From Typhlomys cinereus (taxonomy: Eukaryota > Chordata > Mammalia > Rodentia > Platacanthomyidae): 64,000 bases of DNA. Below are positions 47,911 to 61,409 of this stretch, one piece after another (within the stretch, counting starts at the first letter, position 1; the number at the start of each line of letters is the position of its first letter). The notes under the pieces are model-generated. The model searched no databases. It had not been told where the DNA came from and worked only from the letters and a program-made list of their open reading frames with translations. The translations under genes and the position numbers were made by a program. Location of the stretch: NCBI GenBank assembly GCA_023101885.1, contig JALPQD010000224.1:1387638-1451637 (forward strand), read 5' to 3'.

Positions 47911-50320
47911 ATAACAGTGGCTGAGGACAGGTAGCAATAGTAGATGGGGGACTTAGGTGACTCAAGGAAATAATGGATGTAGTTGGGAAATTGTTTAAAT
48001 TGACCAAAAAGTAAATAAATTTGAGGAAACGGGAGTCATGGCTCATGTTATCAGAAAGATATTTAAGATGTGGATAAGGAGAATTAGAAATGATATTAAG
48101 ATATTGGATTTAAATTGGTGGAACTGTGTGAACTCATGGTTTTATACTAGAGACAGAGAGCAAGAGAGACAGAGAGAAGAAGAAAGAAACAGAGAGAGAG
48201 AATAGATATACAGACAAATGATAGATAGGAGTTATAAATGAGTATGTGTGCATTTCTGTAGATCCTTGTTTATCCTAGCTGTAGCCCCTAGAAGCAATAA
48301 TACCCCTGCAGTCACCAGTGCATCAAGCCCAAACCTGGTTTCTAAATACCATTATCCTCTAAAAATGTCAGAGGTCCTTGAAGAAATGGCTGATTCTGGT
48401 ATTATGTCACACAGAGCTCAAACTGATCCTACAGTGATGAGCAAGATTGAAAATCGTTGCTTTAATGTGGAGAATTCTAGCAAAAGCATAGATCAAGGCT
48501 GACTGCACACACAGTAGGGTGAGTATGCTGGCTTTGCACCACTGCGCCTAAATACCTGATACCACTCTAACTTTTAATTTAAGAAGTTTTCAGTCCATGG
48601 TCAACGAGCATTTTTGCTGTGGTCCTGATGCCAGTCTAACACATTATGGTGTTGAACATGTGGGAGAACAAAGTTGATCATCTCATGGTCGCCACGAAAC
48701 AGAAATCATCAGCGAGTAAAGCACCCAGGACAAGACGTCCAAGCCATAACCCCAAGTGTCTTACCTCCTCCAACTAGGCTCTATCACCTCATGGCCCATT
48801 CAGCTATGATGTCGTGGATGAATTAATCCATTTATGAAATGAGTGCATGATCTAACTACTTCTCCAGAATGTTACCAACCACACACCAAGCCTTCAGCAT
48901 ATGAGCCTTGTGTGGGTCAGCAACCTTTGTCTCCTGTTATGATACGTTCTAAGTGTAGGACTTTAATCTAGTCAAGGGAACAGAAGGAGCTGGTCTAGAA
49001 CTCAGCATCATCCTCTGTCTACTGCTGTGATACATAGGTATCCACGTTCCAGACTAGTCAAGAGAACACGAGGAGCTGATCTAGAGCTCAGAATCATCTT
49101 CTGTGTACAAGGCTTCAACTCCAAAAACTCTCAGGCACTGCAAAGGTAGATGATAAAAGGAAGGAACTCTTTCATGTTGAACGTGTCTCAACAGACAAAT
49201 CAGCTTAATGCAATATATTTTCCTAGTTAGAATCTTGGACCAAGTGGAGACAAGGAGCTGCAGGCATACTGGGCAAGATCTGAATGAAATCTGACTGGGA
49301 GAGTTATGCTGCACCAATGGTGACATGTTCATTTGGACAGTTATGGGCTGTTTTTGATGTGAGTACCATTACATTTAGGAAATACATGGTAGACAAATCT
49401 TGGGGTGATGGGATGCCATTTGTGCAACTTCTCAAAAGTCCCAGAAGGGGAAGAGACGAAGTAGATGCAATGCAATGAGACCTCAATCTTTGAAGGATAG
49501 AATGAAAAGATTACAGCAGTTCTCTCTGCTGGCTATTGTTCACTGTCTGAAATTGTCTCAACACAAATTGTTTGAAAATGAAAAGATTTTAAAAAATCTC
49601 AATTATATTGACAGGCTTAAAACAGTGTAATGAAAAGAAAATACTCAGGAAACTGCATAGCTACCAGATACTAGTTTAACAAATGTTTTGCTGCCGAGAT
49701 AACAGTGCATAGAAACAAACTTCTAGCCACAGGAAGTAACCAAAGGTTAGATTTAGTTGTCTGTGTTTACCTCTAGATATAAACCTCTAACTTTGAGTCA
49801 GCTGGTGTGTCTAGTTCAAAAAAGCAATGCAAAATTATAATTACTGTCTTTGAAAATACTTTTATTTGAAAACACTATTTTCATAGGAAGCAGTTTGTGG
49901 ATGCCATCTGAGAACATATAAACTAGCTGCATAAAACAAGCATTGGACCTTTCACAACGTATTTTTCTGGAATTTAGGTATAACGAGTCAAGCCACAATC
50001 ACAATAATACAATATGAATCCATTTCCTCTGACAGCAATAGCTTCCTTGTGCATCCGGACCTCTCGGGATGATCTGTCTTTCCTATTTCAACTGCTTGTA
50101 ATGTTACAAGAGTTGTATGATAATTATTCAATTTTTATTAACTTATTAATTTACTCATTCATCTTTTCATTCAAAAAGAAGCTAATAATCACAAATATAC
50201 TCTGAAGGAATTAAAACTACACCACTTCAAAAGATATCATTCAGGCATATCAACTAGTTATTTAAATGAAAGCCCAGTCCAGGCAGCATTGTGAGACTGT
50301 ATCTCAAAAACAAAATAAGA
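47911..50320. other. Intergenic, nothing recognised
   Basis: AT-rich. A GA-rich simple repeat lies near 48155-48200. No gene seen. Confidence 0.45.
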
Positions 50321-50321
50321 A

Positions 50322-50480
50322 TGGTAAGATGGTTCAGTAAGCAAATGTGCTTATCATGCAAACTTGGAAACTGTGTTCAGTCCCTGGGGTCTACATGATG
50401 AAAGGAGAGAACCAACTTTCAAAGATGTCCTCTGATTGTCACAAGCATGCCATGGCATGTGTACACATGAAAATCCCACA
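50322..50480 (+). mobile_element. Degenerate tRNA-derived SINE
   Basis: atggtaagatggttcagtaa head and gttcagtccctggggtctac; diverged. A related remnant lies at 50795-50935. Confidence 0.5.
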
Positions 50481-50935
50481 TGGAAATGACTTTTTATATC
50501 ATAATAAGAGGAAAACATCATTCTTACCATCAAGAAGTGGCAGTTAAGACCAAGGACATCTATAAAAAAACAAAGCTAATTATCTACACTTCTCTCCCTA
50601 GCCACTTCTCTGCCCAGTTAACACCTAACCCTCACCAAACCCCTTGGTCCACTCACATTTTTATAACTTATTCCACTTCATCCAAGTCAGTGTGCAAGTG
50701 TCCATCTCTAAATGACTCTTGGATTTTCCTTAGTAAGGCCCCATACTACCTAAAACTTGTATTAAACAAATTTTACTCTCTTCTTCTAATAATGTGTCTT
50801 GTGCGATCCCTGAGTTCAATCCCTGGGGCCCACATGGTGGAAGGAGAGAATTGATTTCTGAAAGTAGTCCTCTGACCTTCACACATACATAGTAGCATAC
50901 ACACCAGCACTCTTGCTCAACAAACAAAATACGTT

Positions 50936-52531
50936 AAAAAAAGCTCTTAGACATTTCCTCAGAATTAGATTCCTGTGAAAACCTTGAAGCTTAAGGTTCA
51001 CAGCCCTCCTTTTAAAACTCAAAGAGAGCTGCTTGTGTGTATTCTGAGATCATATGCACTTGTGAAATCTACAGAAGTATGGAACTTTTGCCCACATCAC
51101 TTAAAATATCCATTCCTTTCTAGACCGTCCTCCTGTCCTCTGCTGCTGCGTTGGCCATAGGCATGTTTGGAGTACAGTAGGTATGAAAGGTATAATGAGG
51201 AAATATTCAGTTTGAGTGGAATATATCACAGTTCACAATCACTTCTCTGTTTGCCGTCCCACCTTCTGTGATTATCTTTTCCCAGGCACCAACTCGCCTG
51301 GCAGGAACAGAGGCATTTTAAGAACAGAATACCTCACATAGCAACCCACAAAAAGAATATGTGATGGCCATAACTTTGTAAACTCACGGATTTTCTTTCC
51401 TTCGTTCATTTTTCCTTTATTTCAGTATTTCTTTTTCTTCTTCTTTCATCTTTCTTCCCTTTTTTCTTTCTTTTACTTCCTTTTTAAGAAAGTATAGAGT
51501 GAAAAAAAGGTATTATAGAGTAATCTGTTTCAAATCCTGGAGATACTAAAATAGTTGTAGAAAGGGCAACTTGAGACTCAAAACTATATTGTTTCCTATG
51601 GAATATAATAGAGAAAGGAGTTTGGACAAGTTCCCTTCATGCAGGTAAAAATTTCTATTTATTTTAAAAGAAGTCATCACCACAAGGGAAGAGCACAGCT
51701 GGATGCAAAGTATGTGGTGATTGTAAGTAAAAAAGACCAAGTTCCTCTTCTTTAAACAAAGGCTTAAGTGACCCTGTCTGGTAAATCTTCTGAGAATGAG
51801 ATATGCTTCTACCTGGAATCTTTGTTTCCTGGAGCATCTAAATATAAAAGGACATGCTGCATGTGGCATTTAGATATAGTCATTAACTAACCCTGGACTA
51901 TTCTCCTCAGAACCTGATGTACCTTTATTTGTCAGGCAGTGAATCATCTTCTAGCATCCATGAGCTATGCCCTGAGCTTGGAAGATTTTGAATATCAAAG
52001 TAGCAATTTTTCAAAGCTTAACAAGAAACACTAGGATGAGGAGCAAGGAGCGCTCTTCTATAAGACAGTTCTTGTTTCCTTATTGTTGAATGAGGTTAGA
52101 ATAGCAGTGGCCTTTACTAGGTATAGTATTGTAAATGGAATAATACTATTCAAGGGCCGGGCTGCCTGGATAACAGTCGACCTTGTAATGCTCAGCTGGG
52201 TGAACCTGCACCTTAGTTCTCTCACTAATATATGAAGATACTAATGCATAAGCCCTTCATAAATTGAAAGATTATGAGTTAAAACAGTATTTAAATAACA
52301 ACTACTCTGGCAAGAGGTGACCATTAATGCAATAGTGGTATGAATGTTATGGGGGTAACCATCTGATTTATGATTGAGTTTCAAGCCTAGTTTTAAGCAG
52401 GAAGCACATACCTGGTTATAAACCATGAAACGAATCTGTGAATGGGGAGAAACAAATTACTACATGATACTAAACTGCCATCTAAAATATTTAACATAGT
52501 CCTCAACCAAGATGTTTAATACACAGTGTTG
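50936..52531. other. Intergenic, nothing recognised
   Basis: No gene or familiar repeat apart from a pyrimidine-rich tract at about 51400-51485. Confidence 0.45.
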
Positions 52532-52958
52532 TAGTTTGCCTGCATGGTTGCTAATAAATGACCATCAAACAGCTTAAGGGAGAACAAGGGAGGGTTTATT
52601 CTCTCTTACAATTCTTAGTTACAGTTCTCAGTCCAGCTTGATGGAAGAGCACACACCAACACCAGGGAGGAGGGAACTGGCCACACCATTACCACATAAC
52701 AGCTGAGAGATGAACAATCCTTACTTGTCAGACCAGCATGTCTGGCCAAGTGAACAGAGGATGCTGCCTTCCTCAACCAGCTCTCTGTGATTTATTCCAG
52801 GGCCTAATCCCACCCACCATAGGCTGGGCCTTCCTCATCGGCTAGACAATCTCCTGCAAGTTTGCTCTGGGCCTAACTCAACCACTAATTCTCTACAAAT
52901 GTGTCCAGAGCTCAAATCCTTAACTGTCAAGTTGACACCTGTACCTAACTATGACACA
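52532..52958. repeat. Interspersed repeat, copy 2
   Basis: Better preserved copy of the repeat at 12880-13345 (cagaccagcatgtctggcca, tcaagttgacacctgtacc). Followed directly by an L1 3' UTR fragment. Confidence 0.65.
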
Positions 52959-52959
52959 C

Positions 52960-53420
52960 AGAATCACAGCTGGCCAAACTAAAGAGAATAAGGGACTGTG
53001 GACTGCTCAGTCTTAAACAGGACATATAATTGACCTCCATCCAAAGACTCAGGGAACGTCACAGAAATAAGGATAATAAGAATGTAAGGTCCAGAACTAG
53101 GAAGGGCTGCAATCAGCCAGTATCTTCTGAACATGACAAGGCTGTTGCATCTCACTACAGCTATGTCTAGTTTCACAAGACCTACATAACATTAGGCCTA
53201 TCAACATTTCACTGTGAAAGGGGAAAGATCTCAATACACCTTCCTGAGTGTCCATTGAAGATTAATGGGGGATGGGGTTAGTCAACTACTTTCTTCACTG
53301 GTATATCACTGATAAATCAATGCTCCAGCAAGTGCCCAGACTCATATTAGTACAGGTAACCAAATGAAACTCAGTGGACCACACATTAGAAAAATAATAA
53401 AGTAAGTAAGAGGGAAGCTG
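52960..53420 (+). mobile_element. L1 3' UTR fragment, old
   Basis: Lx-like pattern: gggactgtggactgctcag, gactcagggaacgtcacaga, ccagcaagtgcccagactc, ctcagtggaccacacatta. Confidence 0.6.
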
Positions 53421-53548
53421 GTTTGGAAGGAGTACATAGAAAAAAGAGAATGGATAAGATTGGCAATATGGGGTGAAAATAACATAAATTATAACATAAA
53501 TTATATTCATATATGAAAATGTTAGTGAATAACAATAAATAAATTTCA

Positions 53549-53846
53549 GGGCCCTAGGGAGGTGACTCAGGAGTTAAAAAGCTTTTGCCATAGAAATCAA
53601 AAGGACCTGACTTTGAATCCCAGATTCCATGTAAAAATGCAGGACAGAAATAGCAGAGGCCTGCATGTCTGATCTTGGTGGGCAGAGTCTGGGAAAATGA
53701 GAAAGCAAAGTAATAAGATGGCAGAGTAATCTAGGATGATTCCCAAAGTACCTCTTGGATCTCCAGAGGCACTCACACTCAAAGTGTCACCTTCTATATA
53801 TCTACATCCACATGTACAATAAATAGGTAAATAAATAATTTTAAAA
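53549..53846 (+). mobile_element. B2-like SINE, older subfamily
   Basis: Head gggccctagggaggtgactc and body ctaggatgattcccaaag; AATAAATAG-type tail. Confidence 0.75.
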
Positions 53847-53929
53847 ATGTATTTGGTGAACCTAGCCTAGTGATTATCACAATTTTCCTGGTCTCTGAGA
53901 CCAGCAGAATTGCCTAACACAGGGCCCCT

Positions 53930-54125
53930 TTCAGAGTTGGCAAGATGGTGTGGCTACTAAAAGCACCTGTGCCCCACAAGTCTGATGACTTGAGTTCTAT
54001 ACCCTGAACCCACACCCTGAGAGGAGAGGGCTGTTGGCAAAGTTGTCCTCTGGCCTCCATATGTACCATGGCACACTTGAGCCAACATTCATATATACAA
54101 AATAAATAAAAAGTAAATAATTCTA
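53930..54125 (+). mobile_element. B2/B4-like SINE
   Basis: Head agagttggcaagatggtgtg, gatgacttgagttctatacc, ggcctccatatgtacc and an AAATAAATAAA tail. Confidence 0.65.
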
Positions 54126-54526
54126 AAAGCCTATTTGATAATAAAGTATTGACTACTTCAGCCCATGCTATTTCTTAGGGCTTAGAAATGCTGGTTATAC
54201 AATACACTATAGGCAATTAGCTTTCCTCATCATCGAGTGACTGGCTGTGGGGTGATTCACTGCATTACAACACTAATGTGAACCATGCTGCATGTTGTTA
54301 TCTCAGAAGAGACTCAAAACATTGGAAGCATATAGCATCTATTAAATATGGGTCCCATTCTCACCACTGTAAGCCGATAAACCTCAGGTCAGTGCCCAGT
54401 GGTACCACTAATATAATTCACTTTTAATTCACTTTTAGCTGTCCCTTTCTCCTCCTCTCTGCTTCAACTTTTGTTTTTTAGGCTGTAGCATTCAGTATTA
54501 TCTGGAAGATAGTATTTTACTTCCAT

Positions 54527-57226
54527 AAAGATACTGAGTCACAACACTCAGAGCTTGAAAGAATAGAGATAATTTCTGCTTTACAGAGGCCACCAGGATG
54601 TTTGCCCCAGATCAATTGGGATGGACCCCAGTGTGAGCCTGCACCATTCCCCTCATGGATTCCATGCCCGGAGTCCATGACTTCTCCAGGGCGCCCTAGT
54701 CTCTCAAGGTACTCCATGTCTACAGTCCCTGATTTCCCTTCATTCTCTTCTCTGAGAAACTCTATTTCAATCCTGATTTGGTTTCCATCTTCGACTCCAA
54801 ATTGAAGAACCTGGATACTTACCGACTCCTGGAGAGCCCTAAACATTTGGTGACCACAGCCAGGCACAGGCAGGAGAGGTAGAATGGACCAGCTAAGGAT
54901 CCTTCTGCCTGAATTCTGCAGCATGGACATCAAGGCTCCACCCACCCTGCTGGAGTTGGCAATGCACAGTCTGGTGAGGGATGAGGCCTTGGCCATCTCT
55001 GCCCTAGAGATTCTTCCCAGGGAACTCTTCCCATCCATGTTCAAAAAGGCCCTCACCAGTGGACACAATCACACTGTGAGGGCAATGGTGGCAGCCTGGC
55101 CCTTCCCATGCCTCCCTGTGGGCTCCCTGATGAAGAATCTGGACCTGGACACCTTGCAGGCTGTGCTGAGTGGAATTGACCTGCTCTTGACCCAGAAGGT
55201 TTGCCCAAGGAGGTGGAAACTACAAGTAGTTGAGCTCAGAAATGTGGATTACAATTTCTGGGACATGTGGGCTCCACACCAAGATCTAGGTTGCTCAACA
55301 CAGGTCCCTCCAAGGAACCCGGAAAAGCAGCAATCTCCAGTATGTGGAGAGAAGCAGCTCCTGAAGGTGGTAGCTGACTTCCACTTGGAGAGCCACCATC
55401 TAGATGAGTACCACACATTCCTCCTGCAATGGGTTCAGCTGAGCAAAGGCTCTGTGCAGCTTTGCTGTAGGAAGCTGCAGGTCTGGACTCTGACCATCTC
55501 CAATATCCTAGAGATGCTGAAGGTTTGTGAGCCAGACAACATCCAGGAGTTGGAACTGAATTCCCGGTGGGAGGTGGGATCTCTGAATGATCTTGCACCT
55601 TACCTCGGCCAGATGAGATATCTGGACAGACTCGTTATGTCTGGCATCTACAAGGAAACCTGCTGTCTTGCACATGAGAAGTTGAAAAAGAAGTATGTTT
55701 TCCAGTTCATTTCTCAGTTCTCCAAACTCCAAAGTCTCCAGCATCTGCACATGAAAGGTGTCTACTTCCTCAAGGATCATCTGAAGCAGCTACTCAGGTG
55801 CCTGAAGACACCTTTGAAGACCCTATGCATCATGGGTTGCTCGCTATCACAGGCACACATTGATTATGTGTCCCACTGCCAGATGCTATGGCAACTCACA
55901 CACCTCAACCTGAGTGGAGTGTTCCTAGGCCACCCATATACTATGCCACTGCAGGTGCTCCTGGAGAGAGTTGCGGGCACTGCAGGACTGCAGGATGGAG
56001 AACTCCCAGCTGAGTGCCCTCTTGCCAGCCCTGAGACGCTGCACCCAGCTCACAGAGGTCAACTTCTATGGGAACAAGTTCTCCATGCCTGTCCTGGAGA
56101 AACTGCTGCACCACACTGCCACCTTGAATCACTTGACCCTGGAGCTTTATCCTGCCCCTTTTGAGATTTATGAGGAAAGGGGCGATGTCGTCCCACAGAG
56201 ATTTGCCCAACTCTGTTCCCATCTCATGGACACACTGTGTGCCCAAAGGCAGCCCAAGAAGGTCTACTTTGCTACAGAAGTCTGCTGGGAATGTCACAAT
56301 CGCTCTGTCTATGGCCTGGGGAATACCCTGATTCACTGCTGGCAGTTTGAATAAAGAGGTGACTTCTAGTTCTGGGTCTCTAGGGCCCACCCAGAGACAC
56401 AGAGCACTGGGCTTTATACTTGTTAGAAACATTGGTGAGTAGAATAGGAGAGAATTTGTTTTGGAGGATGTGATGTGGACAAATGGAGCCATGAGAAATG
56501 GTGTGTTGATATAAGGGAACATGGGCCTGTGGAGCCAGTCTCCCAGGAGAGACAGAATGACAATTGTTAATCCCCTGATGTGATTTCTGATACTGCATGC
56601 AAATAGAGACTGTTTTACCCTGCATCATACTTGTAGATTCATGGTCAGAACTTAGAATCCTGGAAGTTTTCCACTGATGCCTTCAAGAGGTCTCAAGGTA
56701 ACCTGTCCTGGTTCTGTTGTGAAGGGAAAGAATCTGTCCTGGCTTTTAATGAGGCCCAACAATTGTTGGCATCAAAATGGAGCAATTCTGGCATTGCCAT
56801 CAGCACCCATCTCTTTGCTTCCACATGGACACCTCTTCCAACACATGCATGTCCCTGTATAGTGGGTGCCCTAGATTCAAAGCCTTCATGATTCATTGTT
56901 CTATGGCACATATTGGGGATGTCTGGGCATTGCAGTCAAGTATACTCTGTCGTGAAGATCCATCTGCATCCTGTGTTCTCTGATCGTGGCAATTTAACAG
57001 AGCATGTAGTCCCTAAGAAACCAGTTTCTGAGCTTGTTTGGTGAGGCAAACTGAAATGGGAGGTTCACTGTGAATGTGGACCAATCAGCCCATTACTCAG
57101 CTGGGATCCTGGCTGAATAAAGGCTCAGAGCAATAGAGCACCCATTAGCTCCTCCCTATCTTCATAATTTGTAAACCTCATAAACTCTTTAGTTGTACAC
57201 TATAAAAAAAAAAAGATACTGAGTCA
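54527..57226 (+). pseudogene. Processed PRAME-family pseudogene
   Basis: Intronless copy of a PRAME / Pramel gene; the family codes leucine-rich-repeat proteins, many of them germline-expressed cullin-2 substrate adaptors. The family-type start is ATG 54923 (MDIKAPPTLLELAMHSL), followed by DEALAISALEILPRELFP and MVAAWPFPCLPVGSLM. The frame is open to about 55970. A frameshift (55955-55985) then moves the rest, RALQDCRMENSQLSALLPAL to the TAA at 56352, into another frame. Total length (about 477 codons) is normal for the family, whose genes have several coding exons. An AATAAA (57116), an A-tract and 15-bp direct repeats aaagatactgagtca at 54527-54541 and 57212-57226 mark it as a retrocopy with 5' and 3' UTR. 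A roughly 350-residue N-terminal product is still possible. Confidence 0.93.
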
Positions 57227-60200
57227 ATTTTGCTTGCTGCCTTGCCCCTACTAGTGCTATCTCTCATATAGTATCTCCTAATTAAGTATTGAATGACCGA
57301 GTGCTTGAATTAAAAGGTTTTTTATCACCTGTTATGCATTTTATCTATGCAGCAAAGCTGTAAATCCATTGAATATCTTTGTTTGCCAGGCTGCCAGATG
57401 TCTTTCACATGGACTTTCTCACAAACTTTTCGTGTTAACCATTTTTCAACTTTCTTAGCCCATCTTTCCTTTTCTCTCTCAAGGCTGTACCCTGTCTCTA
57501 TCCCAGGGTCCCATCCCGTCTCCTTCCCATTGTTGATTCAATTAGAAATTTCTCTACAGTGACTGCGCTTTGCTATTTCTTCCAGGTGCTTAAAATTGAT
57601 TCATCTTAATGTTTGCTGAGTACACGTTTTACCTCTTCCATAAAACACCCTTTCATGGCTTTTGTCTTACTTTGATTGCATAACCATTTCTCATTTGCTC
57701 AGATATGCTTCATTTTTTGTAGTTTAGTGATTTTTGTGCTTGTTTGTAGAAGATGGAATTTCACAACCCCTTTCTCTATCTTTTGAGTTCTTGTTCTTAT
57801 ACTCTTTCCACCTTCTCTTCTGCAAAGCTCCCTGAGCATTCAGAGGTAGCAGAAATACTTTACTAAGATCTGAGTCCTTAACCTTCACTTGTTCTCTGCA
57901 TCATGTACAGACATGGCTCTCTGCATCCACTTCAAGTCACAAAGAGAGACTTCTCTGCTTAAGCCTGCCTTTAGTCTTTGTGTTCTTTCCGAGGAACATA
58001 ACATCTATCAACCTGCCTTCTAAATAAATAAATATCTTTTGACCCATTGGTTAGTAACTCTCTCAACCTTCATCAGTGGCATATTCTTAGTAAGCTGGGC
58101 AGAGATTATATTCCTTTCCAAGTGTGACCACCTCACAGTTCAGGAGCTTAGGAGTCTGAAACAAAAAAAGCAGTGGGATTGGCCTCTCCTAACTCCTGGG
58201 GTTTGCCTGCAGTTTGTGACTTATGAACTTGCCATCTAATCTCTTTTTCTATCATTCCATCACTCCTCTATGCATCTCTATGTGATCTCTTTATAAGGAA
58301 ACTATCATAAAGTTTCAGCGCCACCCAAAATGCAAAACTAATTCCTTCTTTAGATAGGTACCCTTTGCATCTGCAAAAACTGTGACTTCCAAATAAAGAT
58401 CATGTTCCAAGAAGCCAGATATCAGGAATTTGGAGGTGTTGGGGACACTGTTCAAGCCACTCCAGGGCCCTGGGAAGAAAAAGATTAGAATATCAGGATA
58501 AAAGACATGCTGGAAATAGTGTGTAGAGAAAGAGTATCAAGCACCAAATGTTTTGTAATACAGCTTCACGCCCACCAGAATGCATCAAAATAACAGGGGT
58601 TCTGGCAACCAGGTAGACAATACGACTTGGTATTTGAGACCAGTCAGCATCTGTCATCAACAACCCACACACAGTTAGCATATAGCCATGGGGACAGAGC
58701 AGCCTTTGAGGCAGGTAGAAAGATGCATGAGTATCCAGCACAGGCTCCCAGTCACTGAGGCTGATTCAGCTACCGCCCCAGCCAAAGACACAACCTGCAC
58801 CCAAAAATGATCAGCGCTGCGTGTTCCATGTCTCAGCATGTTCTTCCGCCTGTTATTTCCCTCGCTCTACATTCATTTGTGGAAATCGCTGCCAATCATT
58901 TGGGCGAGTTCTAATGCTTGTTTTTAATAGCTGTGGATCGTGGCACCATCTCCAGATTTCCTGTTATGACCTTTCACAGGACAACAAAATCTCTCTGGTG
59001 AGAGGAAGAGGAGACAAGTTGCCAAGAGCAACAGACCATGAGGACACCTGAGAAGACTGTCTGATCTGTCTCCCTGCAAGCAAACAACCGACTTCCCGGC
59101 CTCCTGCTCCAATTTCACATCACACATCAAAATTTAACACTTTGGAAAACAATTGAATTTCTACAACTGGTAAGCTTCATTGCAGAAATCGAGTTACATT
59201 TATTAAAAAAAATCCATTCCTGGCTCCAAGCTAATAAAGGCTACTGTTCTCTCAAATAAATTATAAAACAGAGAAACACTTTGAAGAACTTTCCAGGAGA
59301 CTTGGCAGTAAGACAAAAGTTTGTAAGAGCCACAAAAAATCATTTCATGTCACAGCAAGGTCAGAAAGCAAGGATGCAGAATTCTCGGGTAAAAAAAAAT
59401 TGGGTTCTGTCCTTTGGAGATCACTGTGTATGTCACAGATCCTTCTTGATGATAAACTTACAGTGACTTCGTGAAGGGTAGTGGAAGTGTCAAAGAAAGG
59501 AAGTCTACCTTACACTATCCCCACAACAGGGGCAGCTGAGGCAGGATGTCCTTATATGGCTCTTGTTTCCTGTTGCCCCTGGAGGGAAGTGTGCTGGGAC
59601 GACATTCTAGGACAAGTGGTACTTGGTATTTCCTGAAAGATGACCACAGGGCTGACTCTGTAATTACTCAGAGGCCCTGCCTAAGTACCACAGTGGCAAT
59701 CAAGCCTCAGTCACCGGAAGATGAGACATTGGAGCTCTGGGTAAAGAGGCTGGATGTAGAGAGAGTAGGACATCCTCACTGCTCTGACCTGTGAACACAA
59801 ACGCCATCAGGGAAGTCCACAGATGTTGCAGAAACTTTCTATGAGACGCAATTGAAGACCACCTCAAACTGCTCTGCCGTTCAGAATTTCAGCATGGGAG
59901 TAAAAGTCGTGGACACTAGTAAAGAAAGACTCCTTGACTATTTAGATAGACAGTTTAACTTTCAATTAGTCTGGTGCTAGTTAAGCAGAACAGTTTTATA
60001 GCTGACTTAACTTGCCCATCGAAATCTCAGATTTAAAAAATAACCACTATTCAGACAGGGAATATACCTTGGTTGTATTGTATTTGCCCAGCATGTATGA
60101 GACCCCAGCTCTGTAGAGAAAGAAAAGAAGAAAAATGCATATGCACATATTTTAATACACATATTTACCAGTCGATTGTTGCTTTCAAATGACTTCTAGG

Positions 60201-60860
60201 AAAAGCCCACCAACAATTTCATTTTCCTACAATGGAACAAAGAAATGTAATGTACCTGTAATTCATAACAAAGAAACCAGTTTTGGGGCCATGTCTAAAA
60301 TATGTGATTAAAGCAGGCATAGTGGTAAACTACTGTAATCCCAGCTTAAGCTATCTAGTAAGACCCCTGTGATATATATATTTCTTAAAATTAAAAATGT
60401 ACCAATTTTAATAACATTCATTGGATAACTGTCAAAATAATATATGAAATCATTGCATAACATAGAGCTACTTTTTTCTCAATCAAAAATGTAGCTATTT
60501 AACTCATTTTTATTGTCTCAAGAAATTGTCAAAATCTTTTTAGAAGGAATATTTTTCAAAGTTTACCCTAGGATTTTTTTTCTCCGTGTTCTCAGAAGAT
60601 TAAGCAGATAAAAGCAGAGCTGTTTTGATTGTCTGTGTTATATTCTGTCTTCTCCCCCACACTGCTCTTCACTGAATAAACGAATCAACAAATAAATTGA
60701 TCACAGTTAATGAGTTAATATAATAGCTAATTTAACTTATTTGAAAATTGTGACTCACAAGAAGTTGTGAAAACCGTGCATAAAAGTACGTGAACACTTC
60801 CCCAACCTTACTCCAAAGTCTATGTCTTACATAACCATAATACTACTAAAACCAGAAGGT
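57227..60860. other. Intergenic, nothing recognised
   Basis: No gene, SINE or L1 signature that I can identify. Short open frames match nothing I know. Confidence 0.45.
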
Positions 60861-60950
60861 GGGGTGAAGGGTATAGCTCAGTGGTAGACATTTTGCTTTG
60901 CATGAGCCAGGGCTGGGATTTAATCTCTAACACCACAAAAAGAAAAGAAG
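60861..60950 (+). mobile_element. ID-like SINE
   Basis: Head gtatagctcagtggtagaca and a tRNA-like B-box region (ggctgggatttaatctc), ending in an A-rich tail. Confidence 0.65.
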
Positions 60951-61264
60951 AATCTTAACTACTCCACAGAAATTACTCAAATTTGACAATTTTTTTTCAT
61001 GCATTTATGCTTCACTTTGTTCTAACTTTTTTTCCATTTTCAGGTATATGTGGGGAGGAATATATGTACACATGTATGTTCGTATATGTGTGGGCTTGCA
61101 TGCGTGTGAATTAATATCTAAAATCCTTGATTGCTGTTTCACACTTTTTTTTCTTTTTGAGACTCTATTTCTAATCAAATCCAGAGTTCGTCAATAGGGC
61201 TCGTCCGACTATTCAACTTGCTCTAAGGATTCCTATTCTCTATCTTCCTAACCTAAGATTATAA

Positions 61265-61378
61265 GTGAGGCATCGCACCCACCCAACCTTTTACATAAGC
61301 TCTAGAGACCTAAATTCTGGTCCTCTGACTTGCTTGTCAATTCCTTTAACCACTGAACCAACACTGCAGCCCTGTACA
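61265..61378 (-). mobile_element. Degenerate tRNA-derived SINE
   Basis: The plus strand ends ccactgaaccaacactgcag, the reverse of a SINE head; diverged. Confidence 0.45.
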
Positions 61379-61409
61379 AAACATTGCCATGTGGACAGAC
61401 TTCACCATC

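Noticed and set aside
54517..55068. Minus-strand open frame over the PRAME-like copy
   Set aside because: Antisense shadow; the plus strand carries the clear PRAME-family protein pattern.
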